Part shown: one piece after another, positions 23,905-32,423 of the stretch
How the letters are laid out: each line of letters begins with the position of its first letter
How positions within the stretch are numbered: position 1 is the stretch's first letter
NCBI GenBank assembly: GCA_964631295.1
Contig: CAZVXI010000008.1
Location: 1-37,730 of the forward strand
DNA length: 37,730 bases
Reading direction: 5' to 3'
DNA from: CAZVXI01 sp964631295
GTDB lineage: Bacteria; Planctomycetota; Phycisphaerae; Phycisphaerales; SM1A02
Notes under the pieces: generated by a model
What the model saw: only the letters and a program-made list of their open reading frames with translations
Told to the model about the DNA's origin: nothing
The model's database searches: none
Translations under genes and position numbers: made by a program

Positions 23905-24449
23905 CGAAGTCGATCGTACTCATTGGTGCCCGCGGCAGTGGCAAATCCACGGTCGGGTCCATGCTCGCAAGCCAGCTCAACCTGTCTTTCGTTGACCTTG
24001 ATGACCGGACCCTCGCGACGTTTGAAGAACCGACTGTCGAGGCGGTCTGGAAGGCTCATGGCGAGTCCGCATGGCGAGCTGCAGAAGTGTTTTGCCTCAA
24101 AGATGCTCTCCCAGCAGGCGGCGTGATTGCAACGGGTGGAGGCGTTCCCGAGATTCCAGAAGCGTACAATCGGCTGATGGACGCCAAGCAGCAGCAGGGA
24201 ACCATCGTGGTCTATCTGCGAGCCGAGGCGGAGACGCTCGTGAAGCGACTGATGGTGGCCCCCGGGGATCGACCGACCCTGACTGACGCAGAATCACTCG
24301 AGGATGAGGTTGCAGCCGTCCTGAGGCGTCGCTCAGGCTCGTATCAGAGCGTTGCCGACCTAATTCTTGATGTTGACCACGAGCCAGCGCGCGGCATCTG
24401 TGAACGCCTACTGACCGCAGTCATCGCTGCCGAAAGGCGGTTCAGTTGA
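23901..24449 (+). CDS. aroK: shikimate kinase
   Basis: Shikimate kinase phosphorylates shikimate at the 3-hydroxyl in the aromatic amino acid pathway. The P-loop GARGSGKSTVGS, the substrate-binding FVDLDDR and the triglycine VIATGGGVPEIPE are present, and the lid carries the conserved APGDRP. The C-terminal RRSGSY is the adenine loop (R..Y). The length of 182 residues is typical. It overlaps the PilZ stop by ATGA. Its 3' end overlaps the L34 stop by 8 nt on the opposite strand (24442-24449). Confidence 0.92.
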   Translation: MTKSIVLIGARGSGKSTVGSMLASQLNLSFVDLDDRTLATFEEPTVEAVWKAHGESAWRAAEVFCLKDALPAGGVIATGGGVPEIPEAYNRLMDAKQQQGTIVVYLRAEAETLVKRLMVAPGDRPTLTDAESLEDEVAAVLRRRSGSYQSVADLILDVDHEPARGICERLLTAVIAAERRFS

Positions 24450-24579
24450 GAGGCGTGAGTGATCGACCCGCGCGACGCTTGCGATTGATCATCTTGCGGC
24501 CGGCTTTGGACTTCATTCGGGCGCGAAATCCGAGCTTCCGAATCCGCTTGATCTTGCTAACACGACGTGGATAGTGCAT
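24442..24579 (-). CDS. rpmH: 50S ribosomal protein L34
   Basis: This is a 45-residue L34 encoded on the minus strand, too short for a routine minimum-length screen. The reading begins MHYPRRVSKIKRIRKLGFRAR and continues M-K-S-K-A-G-R-K-M-I-N-R-K-R-R-A-G-R; the central GFRARM.(S/T)(K/R)(A/G)GR(K/R) is the L34 signature, and MHYP is a start I associate with planctomycete L34. L34 binds 23S rRNA at the base of the large subunit. A promoter-like element lies upstream at 24618-24646. rpmH normally sits beside rnpA, yidC and dnaA near the replication origin; here it is flanked by aroK and rnc instead. Confidence 0.93.
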   Translation of the reverse strand: MHYPRRVSKIKRIRKLGFRARMKSKAGRKMINRKRRAGRSLTPLN

Positions 24580-24617
24580 GGCTACCGGTTACCTTGGGCT
24601 GATCGAGTGAATCGAGC

Positions 24618-24646
24618 AGTGTATCACGATCTGCAGCAACTGTCCA
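24618..24646 (-). promoter_or_regulatory. sigma70-type promoter for rpmH
   Basis: On the minus strand TGGACA (24646-24641, one mismatch to TTGACA) and TACACT (24623-24618) are separated by exactly 17 nt. The inferred transcript start is near 24611, leaving a leader of about 32 nt before the L34 start at 24579. Confidence 0.5.
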
Positions 24647-24835
24647 TCGCAGCTCCGGCCGGGAAACGCCAAAGATGTTCCTGACAACATCCGATAGGGA
24701 CATTGCGTGGCTATCATGGTCACATCGGGACGGGGCCTACAGCCGCCTTTTTGGCCGAGGCGTCCGTAAATCACGTCCTGCGGAATTTTCACTGGCGACT
24801 CGCGCGGATGCCCAATCCCGGCGAGGGAAGCCTTG

Positions 24836-25618
24836 ATGTTCGGCCTTGGGATGTCCGTCGACGTGATCGATGATTCCATCATTGCCCGGGCTGAGAAGAT
24901 CCTCGGCCACGAGTTCGAATGCCGCGATCTGCTGCGTCGCTCGCTTATCCACGCGTCGCTTGCCGACTGCCGCCTTGAAAGCAATGAGCGGCTCGAGTTC
25001 CTCGGTGACGCAGTCCTCGGCATGGTCGTCTGTGAGTACCTCCACGATCGTTTTGACGACCTGCTTGAAGGGGAACTGACCAAGATCAAGTCCAACGTTG
25101 TCAGCCGTCGTGCCTGCGCTCAGCTCGCGGAGGATCTTGGACTAGATGATCTCATTCAACTCGGCAAGGGGCTCAGCAACCACCGGGCGCTCCCGCAGTC
25201 GGTCATCGCGGCCGTATACGAATCACTGATTGGCGCGCTCTACGTCGATGCGGGTCTCGAAGTGACGCGTATGTTCATCCTTGACGGAATGCGACCACTG
25301 ATTGAAGATGCGGCCCGCTCCGGACATCAGTTCAACTTTAAGTCTGTTCTGCAACAGTCGGCTCAGCAGCACTTCAACGAGACACCACAATACCTTCTGC
25401 TTGATGAGCAAGGGCCAGATCACGCAAAGTGCTTCGAAGTCTGCGTGGCGATCGGTGCCCAGCGTTTTCCGTCTTCGTGGGGGCCCTCCAAGAAGGAAGC
25501 GGAACAGCAGGCAGCGCTCGAGGCACTTCTTGAACTCGGCCACGCGGAACGCGATGAGGACGGTGAAATACATCTGGTCTCGTCGCATGCCATCAGCGAA
25601 AATCCGAATGGTCGCTGA
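24836..25618 (+). CDS. rnc: ribonuclease III
   Basis: RNase III cuts double-stranded RNA, chiefly rRNA precursors. The catalytic helix NERLEFLGDAVLGMVV is intact, with later acidic residues in AAVYESLIGALYVDAG; the double-stranded RNA-binding domain follows (about residues 170-240), with FEVCVAIG and SKKEAEQQAALEALLEL. The length of 260 is slightly long because of a tail. GAGGGAAG stands just upstream of the ATG at 24836; ATG 24851 is possible. The gene is divergent from rpmH across 256 nt and convergent (1 nt) with the unknown gene at 25620. The usual partner era is absent here. Confidence 0.93.
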   Translation: MFGLGMSVDVIDDSIIARAEKILGHEFECRDLLRRSLIHASLADCRLESNERLEFLGDAVLGMVVCEYLHDRFDDLLEGELTKIKSNVVSRRACAQLAEDLGLDDLIQLGKGLSNHRALPQSVIAAVYESLIGALYVDAGLEVTRMFILDGMRPLIEDAARSGHQFNFKSVLQQSAQQHFNETPQYLLLDEQGPDHAKCFEVCVAIGAQRFPSSWGPSKKEAEQQAALEALLELGHAERDEDGEIHLVSSHAISENPNGR

Positions 25619-25619
25619 T

Positions 25620-26084
25620 TCAACCGCCGATGAACCAGTGAATCAGGATTGTGGCAAGAACCAGCCCGGAGGCAATCGCTGTGATCCAGAGCAGGGCGGG
25701 CGCCTCTCGCTGCCGAGTATGCGGTTCTGGTTTTTCCAGCAGATTCAGCGTCGGAAGTGCTGCATCAAGAGGCTCTCCACGACGCGCCTGGTCCTGCACG
25801 ATCGCGATGATCACGTTCGCATCGAACGGCCGAACACCAATGCGCTCGGCGGTTCGCTGCAGCCGGGCCCGCTTCTCTGGCGTCAACGTCGACCCTTCAA
25901 GCGATGCGTACGTTCGTGCTGCGAGGATCCAGCGTGGGTCGGTCGGCTCAAGCGATGGCTCGGCTCGTGATGCAGCGCGATTCTCTTGAGCGATCGCACG
26001 AGCGGCAGCGTCACGCTGCCACGCACCAGCGACGTGTGGATCGTCGTGACCCACCAGTTTCAGGAAGTTCGATGCTTGACCCAT
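25620..26084 (-). CDS. unknown protein with C-terminal membrane anchor
   Basis: A 154-residue protein with a soluble N-terminal part rich in Arg/Glu and Ala (RWILAARTYASLEGSTLTPEKRARLQ resembles a small helical region) and a single membrane segment at residues 130-151 (LLWITAIASGLVLATILIHWF) near the very end. This is a tail-anchor topology. No function can be assigned. A 140-nt non-coding stretch (26085-26224) separates it from the repeat protein upstream on the same strand; I see no terminator there. Confidence 0.6.
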   Translation of the reverse strand: MGQASNFLKLVGHDDPHVAGAWQRDAAARAIAQENRAASRAEPSLEPTDPRWILAARTYASLEGSTLTPEKRARLQRTAERIGVRPFDANVIIAIVQDQARRGEPLDAALPTLNLLEKPEPHTRQREAPALLWITAIASGLVLATILIHWFIGG

Positions 26085-26224
26085 GTGATTTACAGACGCG
26101 CTGTCGGCTGGTTGGAGCCGGCGCTCACTGCAATGTACTTCGGCAGCGATGAAACGCGACTATGAATCTGCAACATGATGCAGAATCTTCTGCGCTTTCA
26201 CGACTGTGAAGTTATCGGTCCCAA

Positions 26225-27424
26225 TCACTTCCGCGGGCTTGTCGATACCTCGTTTTCGCCATCCGCATCACGGACGATAACGATGCCTCGATCATCCACA
26301 TCGGTGCCCGCATAGAGCACCTGCAACCCGCGACCATTCTTGACAGCGAGCGATCCGCCGCGACTCCGCGCACTGAAGCCAGCGATGAACACGGGATTGC
26401 CAGCCTCGTTCATGAGGTTGATAAGGCCACCCTTGTCCTCCGTACCGGCGAGGAACATCCGCTGGCCGGACGCATTCATCATCGCCATGGCAGCGCCCTT
26501 CGTCGCGCTTGCATCCAGGCTCAAGACGGTCTGGCCTGAATCAATGGACAGGTCGAGTCTGCCGCAGGCGTCGTCGGCCGCAGCAGCATGAAAGACCTGC
26601 ATGCCAGCAAAGTTGTTCAGACCCATGAATCCGCCGCCGATCTGTGGATTCGACCCCGCATTCCACACCGGGCGACCTTCCGCATTGGCCATCTGCATAA
26701 CACCGTGGCCATCGAATGTGCCTGCCGTGATACGCGGACTGCCATCGGCAGCATGAAGCAGCAACATGCCGGCACCGCCCTGGTCTGCACTGGCTGTGAT
26801 CGTCGGCGTGCCTGCAACGCTGTTGAGCGAAAGAGACCCGGAGCCGTCGCCCACGGCGTTGGCCAGCATCACCGCAGTCCCGGCGCCGTTGCTGATCGCA
26901 AGTTCTCCTCCTCCACCTTCTTCCCCGGGCCGCAGCGCGACAATTTTCCTCCCGCTCGACCCGCGCAGGTCCAGAGAGCCGCCGGTCTCTGTCGAGGCCG
27001 CGCGAACAGCAGCAGTACCAATCTCATCCCAGAGACCAATCTCGCCTCCGTGTGGCGTCGTGAATGCGCCGAGAACGTTCTGACCTGCCCGGTTCCAGAT
27101 CGCAAGGTCGCCGCCATGCAGATTGGCGGAGGCTCGAAAAATGTTGCGACCCTCGTCCTCGCTTGTCCAGAGATCCATGCGGCCACCGCGATCGTCGGAA
27201 GCGGCGCGGAAGACAACATTCCCGTCGTCATCAAGCACTTCGAAAGCGCGGGCCTGCACGACATCAGGGATAGAAATACTCTTCGCGGCCAGCAACACAC
27301 CGCTGGCAAGCAGGATCAATGTCCCGGCGAAAGCGCGGCGATATCGGCTGGCAGAGCGTTCCGCCTTCGCGGTGCGATGTTCCAGGGTAGCGAGACGTTG
27401 TTCAACGGTCTGCGGGGTTTCCAT
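26225..27424 (-). CDS. membrane-anchored protein made of about 14 short Gly-rich repeats
   Basis: A 399-residue protein. Residues 1-30 form a short coiled-coil-like helix (VEQRLATLEHRTAKAERSAS), 31-48 a membrane segment (FAGTLILLASGVLLAA), and from about residue 58 the chain is built of about 14-15 repeats of 22-24 residues. The repeat consensus reads (G)G-x-L-x-L-x-N-x-x-G-x-x-V-x-x-A, for example GGDLAIWNRAGQNVLGAF, GGEIGLWDEIGTAAVRAA, GGSLDLRGSSGRKIVAL, GGLINLMNEAGNPVFIAG. Short Gly-bounded strand-turn-strand units of this length suggest a beta-solenoid or beta-barrel-like rod outside the cell, possibly a surface or adhesion element, but no named family is recognised. It is 75 nt downstream of the nitrilase-family gene. 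Confidence 0.7.
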   Translation of the reverse strand: METPQTVEQRLATLEHRTAKAERSASRYRRAFAGTLILLASGVLLAAKSISIPDVVQARAFEVLDDDGNVVFRAASDDRGGRMDLWTSEDEGRNIFRASANLHGGDLAIWNRAGQNVLGAFTTPHGGEIGLWDEIGTAAVRAASTETGGSLDLRGSSGRKIVALRPGEEGGGGELAISNGAGTAVMLANAVGDGSGSLSLNSVAGTPTITASADQGGAGMLLLHAADGSPRITAGTFDGHGVMQMANAEGRPVWNAGSNPQIGGGFMGLNNFAGMQVFHAAAADDACGRLDLSIDSGQTVLSLDASATKGAAMAMMNASGQRMFLAGTEDKGGLINLMNEAGNPVFIAGFSARSRGGSLAVKNGRGLQVLYAGTDVDDRGIVIVRDADGENEVSTSPRK

Positions 27425-27499
27425 GGTGGGTCCGTTCTTTCGGTTCAGCCGCGTTTGCGGTTCAGAAGGCGTTCGAGATAACTCTCCATCGGCACAACG

Positions 27500-28357
27500 T
27501 CAGCCCGGCTTGCCCATTGCATACGGGGCAGAGGGCTCAATCTCGGCCCATGCTGATGCGTACATATCACTGCGGATCGCCAGATACCCCGGATATCGGC
27601 CCCGCGCGTCAAGCACAGCCTCGCGTGCCGCCTCCACAACGACCACCGGGTCGGTCGTTTCCGCGAGAACTTCGCCGCGAGGTCCGACCGCAATCGATGG
27701 ACCGCCGATCAGTACACCACGCTCCGGGCCGGGCCGATTCACAGAGAACACATAACTGCCGGTCGTGATGGCATTTGCGATGAACACCGGTCGCCAACGC
27801 TCAAAGGTGGCCTGCTCCGTTGCGCGCGGGGCAATGACGACCTCTACTCCCTGTGCTGCGAGCAGGTGCGTTCCCTCCGGGCGATTGACATCCGAACAAA
27901 TCTGGATTCCCAGCCGTATCGGCCAGTGGTCGATTGCCCGAGGCGGCTCGGACCCCGGCTCATAATGGCTGGATTCCCAGAAGCCCTCCTCAACTGGCAG
28001 GTGCGTCTTGGCATAGCTAGCAACGAGATCACCAGCAGCATTGATCGCCTGAGCCGTGTTCAAGCGTCTTCCGCCCGTGTCACGGACGATCGCGCCGCCA
28101 ACGATGCCGATCCCAACGGTTCGCGCGGCTGCGGACATACGCCGGAACCGAGTTCCATCGGGTGGTGGCGGCTCGGCATCCTCTTCAACCGCGTCTTTCG
28201 TTGCCGGCGACCACGGGTTCAGCGGCAACTCGGGCAGCACGGCGAGGTCAGCCCCGCGCTGCTTCGCCTCGCGCAGCCGATCGACGAGCCTGCGGTTGGA
28301 GTCATCATCGAAAAACACATCGCTGATCAGAGCGATGCGCATCTGTGCGTCGTTCAT
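27500..28357 (-). CDS. carbon-nitrogen hydrolase (nitrilase superfamily)
   Basis: A 285-residue amidase-like enzyme with the nitrilase triad: Glu in LAVLPELPLNPW, Lys in SYAKTHLPVEEGFWE and Cys in RLGIQICSDVNRPEG. The C-terminal half contains FIANAITTGSYVFSVNR and GGPSIAVGPRGEVLAE, as in N-carbamoyl-putrescine amidase and omega-amidase-like enzymes. The substrate cannot be stated. The catalytic cysteine context QICSDVNRPE departs slightly from the usual CyD.RFPE. The first ATG of the frame (28357) is used; a second at 28342 is equally possible. It is divergent from the PD-(D/E)XK-like gene at 28419. Confidence 0.85.
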   Translation of the reverse strand: MNDAQMRIALISDVFFDDDSNRRLVDRLREAKQRGADLAVLPELPLNPWSPATKDAVEEDAEPPPPDGTRFRRMSAAARTVGIGIVGGAIVRDTGGRRLNTAQAINAAGDLVASYAKTHLPVEEGFWESSHYEPGSEPPRAIDHWPIRLGIQICSDVNRPEGTHLLAAQGVEVVIAPRATEQATFERWRPVFIANAITTGSYVFSVNRPGPERGVLIGGPSIAVGPRGEVLAETTDPVVVVEAAREAVLDARGRYPGYLAIRSDMYASAWAEIEPSAPYAMGKPG

Positions 28358-28418
28358 GGCCAGAGGGTAGCAAAATGCCAGGAACTGGAACGCCCCCAGA
28401 CAATGGGCCGATGCGATA

Positions 28419-29293
<875 letters not shown>

Positions 29294-29305
29294 AGAATGC
29301 TTCAG

Positions 29306-29334
29306 CATGATCGCCGGTTTTCTCGTCGGGTCAA
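29306..29334 (-). promoter_or_regulatory. possible promoter of tRNA-Arg
   Basis: On the minus strand TTGACC (29334-29329) is followed after 17 nt by ATCATG (29311-29306), 12 nt before the mature tRNA 5' end. The -35 box is good and the -10 box is weak. Confidence 0.35.
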
Positions 29335-29418
29335 CCACAGACCCGAAGTTGCCGGCATCACCCCTGCCACCATCCCGAAATCTGCCAACGTGCCTGCACC
29401 CGACAACCTATCGTTGAG

Positions 29419-30102
29419 ATGAGACGCGTGGTGAGAAAACCCTCGTTCCATCAACAGCGGGAACACATGGTCGAGCGGCAGATTCTGGCGCGTGGTGTCG
29501 ATGATCCACGAACGCTCGACGCCATGCGCACGGTGCCGAGAGAGTGTTTCGTCCCGCGCGACCAACAGCACCTCGCATATGACGATGGCCCGATCTCGAT
29601 CGGCGAGGGCCAGACAATCTCACAGCCGTTCATTGTCGCGGTCATGATCGAAGCCCTCGAACCAGAGCCGGATGACCGCGTGCTTGAAGTCGGAGCAGGC
29701 TCTGGATATGCCGCGGCAATCCTGAGCCACATGGTGCGCGAAGTCGTCACGATCGAGCGCCTTCCCGCCCTCGCGCAACGTGCTCAAAACAACATCCGCC
29801 GATGCCGCTGTGACAACGTGACTGTTCTCTGCGCCGATGGCACGCGAGGGTGGCCGGCGAAGGCGCCCTACGATGCAATTTTGGTCTCAGCGGGTGCGCC
29901 GCCATCAGTTCCTGAGAGTCTGCGAGAGCAACTTGCCATCGGCGGATGTCTTGTCATTCCGGTTGGGCGACACCAGCGATCACAGCAACTCATGCGCATT
30001 CGCCGAGTGAGTGAATCGCGTTATGAGGAAGAAGTCATCGACAAGGTCCAGTTCGTCCCCCTCGTCGGTGCAGAAGGCTGGCCCAACGAGCCCGGGGGAT
30101 AG
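29419..30102 (+). CDS. pcm: protein-L-isoaspartate O-methyltransferase
   Basis: PIMT repairs isoaspartyl damage in aged proteins with S-adenosylmethionine. The chain shows the family order: MVERQILARGVDDPRTLDAM and VPRECFVP near the start, the GQTISQPFIVAVM active-site loop, motif I RVLEVGAGSGYAAAIL, VVTIERLPAL, CADGTRGWPAKAPYDAILVSAGAP and the C-terminal GGCLVIPVGRHQRSQQL. The length of 227 residues is typical. The first ATG of the frame is used. It is convergent with the kinase-ATPase gene at 30114. Confidence 0.93.
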   Translation: MRRVVRKPSFHQQREHMVERQILARGVDDPRTLDAMRTVPRECFVPRDQQHLAYDDGPISIGEGQTISQPFIVAVMIEALEPEPDDRVLEVGAGSGYAAAILSHMVREVVTIERLPALAQRAQNNIRRCRCDNVTVLCADGTRGWPAKAPYDAILVSAGAPPSVPESLREQLAIGGCLVIPVGRHQRSQQLMRIRRVSESRYEEEVIDKVQFVPLVGAEGWPNEPGG

Positions 30103-30113
30103 GTGATGTCGGC

Positions 30114-31700
30114 TCAGCAGATCCTTAGAATCTGCTCAATCACCGCAGCGGCAGTCTGTTCCGCTGTCAGGCCTGACTCGATTTGCAAGCGGTGAGCCTC
30201 ATCGATCTCCATTGGAGCTTCAAAGCGCTCCTTTGCGGCGAGGTAGATCTGCCAATCTGCGTCGGAGACTTCAGTTGCGTCTGCCGCTCGCTGTCGCAAG
30301 CGATGGCGCACGGTTGCTTCTTCACAGGTGATTTCGATCAGCACGTACGGGTTGCCGCGATCGCGTGCGGCCCTGATGAACATGTCACGCTGCTGCGTTT
30401 GTGAGAAGGTTGCATCCACGATGACAGTGCGGCCATGTTCAAGTTCGTCCATGGCACGTTCCAGGACTCTTGCATACGTCTGCCGTGTGGCATCGTTTGA
30501 ATAGAGGTCGGCCTGGTCGAGGCTCGCGCTGCGCGCGAGTTCCTTTCGGACCACATCGGTGCGAATCACCATCGCCTCGAACGGTCTCGCGATTGCGCGC
30601 GCAGCATGGCTCTTGCCGGTTCCGGGCAGACCGCACATCATGATCAGCACGGGCGGCAGCGTATACGTTGCAGCAAGCTGGAAGTATCGCATTGCTTCAA
30701 CGCGAGATTCATCACGCTCCGCGCGATCGAGATTCTCATCCTGCGCCCGAATCGACGCGACCTTGCCACGCACGATCGCGAGATGTACCTTGTAGAAGTG
30801 GGCGACCCGCGGCAGGCCATGATCACCAGTTTGTTCCGCATATCGTCGCAGCAGGTAGCCTGCGAATCCACGGAAGCAGCGGTAATCCAGATCCGTCGCC
30901 AGAAATGCCATCTCGCACGCGACATCCCTGCATCGAAAACGCTCAGAGAACTCAATGCAGTCGTAGATGATGATCGTATCATCCCAGAAACAGATGTTGC
31001 CTGCATGAAGATCGCCGTGCCCATCACGAATGCGCCCCGCACTGATGCGCTGCTTGAACAATGCGCGATGACGATTAATCCAACTCCGCGCGTACGCTCC
31101 GAGCTGATCGCGCAGGTTCGCAGTAAGCGTCGCGCACTCTTCGGCATCTTCGAGGGCAATAAACGGATCGAGGCCGGAGAGGTTATCTTCAAGTTGCGCA
31201 GAGATCTCGTCTGCTTCCCCGTATCGGTCGATACCATCGCCCGTTGGCGCACTCCTGTGAAACTCAACAAGCAGATCCACTATGGCATCAAGCATTGTGT
31301 TGTCGATCTCGCCGCGCGCGAGCAGATTGTTCATCAGCCGATCATGCGGAAGACGAACCATCTCCACAGCGTAGTCGACCGTTTCGCCACCACCCTCAAC
31401 TTCGATCGTACCGCTCGAATTGCGTGTTATGCGTCGCACGCCACGATACACATCCGGCGAGAGCCGACTGTTGAGCCGCACCTCTTCTTCACAGAAGTGC
31501 CTCCGCTTCTCAGGCGTCGAGTAGTCCACAAATCCCAGATCAACCGGTTTCTTGATTTTGTAAACTCGATCATCAACAAAGACCAGTCCGGAGATATGCG
31601 TTTGAATCACCGACACCGGCGACTGTGCTGCAGGCGAATGTGCCTCCGGCTGGCGCAGCGCTTCAATCAGTTCGCCGAAAGTGCCATCACGACCGCTCAC
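30114..31700 (-). CDS. phosphotransferase-like plus P-loop ATPase/kinase fusion
   Basis: A 528-residue protein of two parts. The N-terminal half (about 1-340) is an aminoglycoside-phosphotransferase-like domain: KIKKPVDLGFVDYS, then RDGHGDLHAGNICFWDD (catalytic HGDLH...N) and IIIYDCIEFSERFR (metal Asp). The C-terminal half (about 345-528) is a small AAA/P-loop kinase: LIMMCGLPGTGKSHAARAI (Walker A), VIRTDVVRKEL, TVIVDATFSQTQQR (Walker B-like) and RQRAADATEVSDADW. The combination matches the COG2187/COG0645 fused proteins whose substrate is unknown. The GTG at 31700 overlaps the pdxH stop (GTGA, 31697-31700), so the two are translationally coupled. Confidence 0.85.
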   Translation of the reverse strand: MSGRDGTFGELIEALRQPEAHSPAAQSPVSVIQTHISGLVFVDDRVYKIKKPVDLGFVDYSTPEKRRHFCEEEVRLNSRLSPDVYRGVRRITRNSSGTIEVEGGGETVDYAVEMVRLPHDRLMNNLLARGEIDNTMLDAIVDLLVEFHRSAPTGDGIDRYGEADEISAQLEDNLSGLDPFIALEDAEECATLTANLRDQLGAYARSWINRHRALFKQRISAGRIRDGHGDLHAGNICFWDDTIIIYDCIEFSERFRCRDVACEMAFLATDLDYRCFRGFAGYLLRRYAEQTGDHGLPRVAHFYKVHLAIVRGKVASIRAQDENLDRAERDESRVEAMRYFQLAATYTLPPVLIMMCGLPGTGKSHAARAIARPFEAMVIRTDVVRKELARSASLDQADLYSNDATRQTYARVLERAMDELEHGRTVIVDATFSQTQQRDMFIRAARDRGNPYVLIEITCEEATVRHRLRQRAADATEVSDADWQIYLAAKERFEAPMEIDEAHRLQIESGLTAEQTAAAVIEQILRIC

Positions 31701-32353
31701 GGGGCAAGTCGCTCGATCTCCCAGCCGTCATCATGCCGGCGGTAACGCAACCGATCATGCAAACGTGATCGGCGCCCCTGCCAGAACTCGACGACCTCGG
31801 GCACAACGATGTACCCTCCCCACGATTCAGGTCGGGGCAGGTCTGTGTCGGGATCAAGAGAAGCCGCCGCAGCAGCAAACGCATCTTCAAGCGTGGCGCG
31901 ATCAGGGATCACCCGCGATTGCGGGCTTGCGATTGCTGCGATCTGGCTCTTGCGCGGCCGCTGCCGAAAGTACGCTGTGCTCTGATCAGCAGAGATTCGC
32001 TCAACGGCACCCTGCACGCGGACCTGTCGCTGCAGCACATCCCAGTAGAACACGATCGCTGATTTCGGCGTTGCAGACAACTGCATACCCTTGGCAGAAT
32101 CGTAGTTTGAGTAGAACACAAACCCGTCCGAGCGAATCTCCTTGAGCAACACAATGCGCGCATCGGGCGTGCCTTCGCGATCGGCTGTCGCCAGGGTCAT
32201 CGCGTTTGGCTCAATGATGTCAGCAGCCTGCGCATCCGCAAACCATGTGCGGAACTGTTCGATCGGATCGCTGGCCAGATCGGATGCATCGAGCGCATCC
32301 AAGTCGTAGTCGCGCCGAAGATCATGCAGCAAATGCGATTTTTCTGTCATCAT
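31697..32353 (-). CDS. pdxH: pyridoxine/pyridoxamine 5'-phosphate oxidase
   Basis: PdxH uses FMN and oxygen to convert PNP or PMP into pyridoxal 5'-phosphate. The signature elements are LATADREGTPDARIVLLKEI, GFVFYSNYDSAKGMQL, AIVFYWDVLQRQVRVQGAVE, YFRQRPRKSQIAAIASPQS, and the C-terminal SWGGYIVVPEVVEFWQG followed by RLHDRLRYRR (the R.HDR substrate site). The frame is open from a TTG upstream; the first ATG pair is at 32353 and 32350. The length from there is about 218 residues, as expected. It overlaps the fused kinase gene downstream by GTGA. Confidence 0.95.
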   Translation of the reverse strand: MMTEKSHLLHDLRRDYDLDALDASDLASDPIEQFRTWFADAQAADIIEPNAMTLATADREGTPDARIVLLKEIRSDGFVFYSNYDSAKGMQLSATPKSAIVFYWDVLQRQVRVQGAVERISADQSTAYFRQRPRKSQIAAIASPQSRVIPDRATLEDAFAAAAASLDPDTDLPRPESWGGYIVVPEVVEFWQGRRSRLHDRLRYRRHDDGWEIERLAP

Positions 32354-32423
32354 GCGTCTGCATGGTACGGCCAACGCGTGGCAATATCACATCCACGCCG
32401 ACTCACCCGCGCTCACTCGCAGG

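Noticed and set aside
24733..24775. T-run with short inverted repeats upstream of rnc (CGCCTTTTTGGCC)
   Set aside because: The stem is only 5 bp and the T run is inside the loop, so it is not a credible terminator or riboswitch.
26588..27481. A 297-codon plus-strand open frame
   Set aside because: It is antisense to the repeat protein. The repeat pattern is seen only on the minus strand.
30606..31745. A 379-codon plus-strand open frame
   Set aside because: It lies antisense to the kinase/P-loop fusion, whose motifs are clear, and has no recognisable protein pattern. It is a shadow frame.
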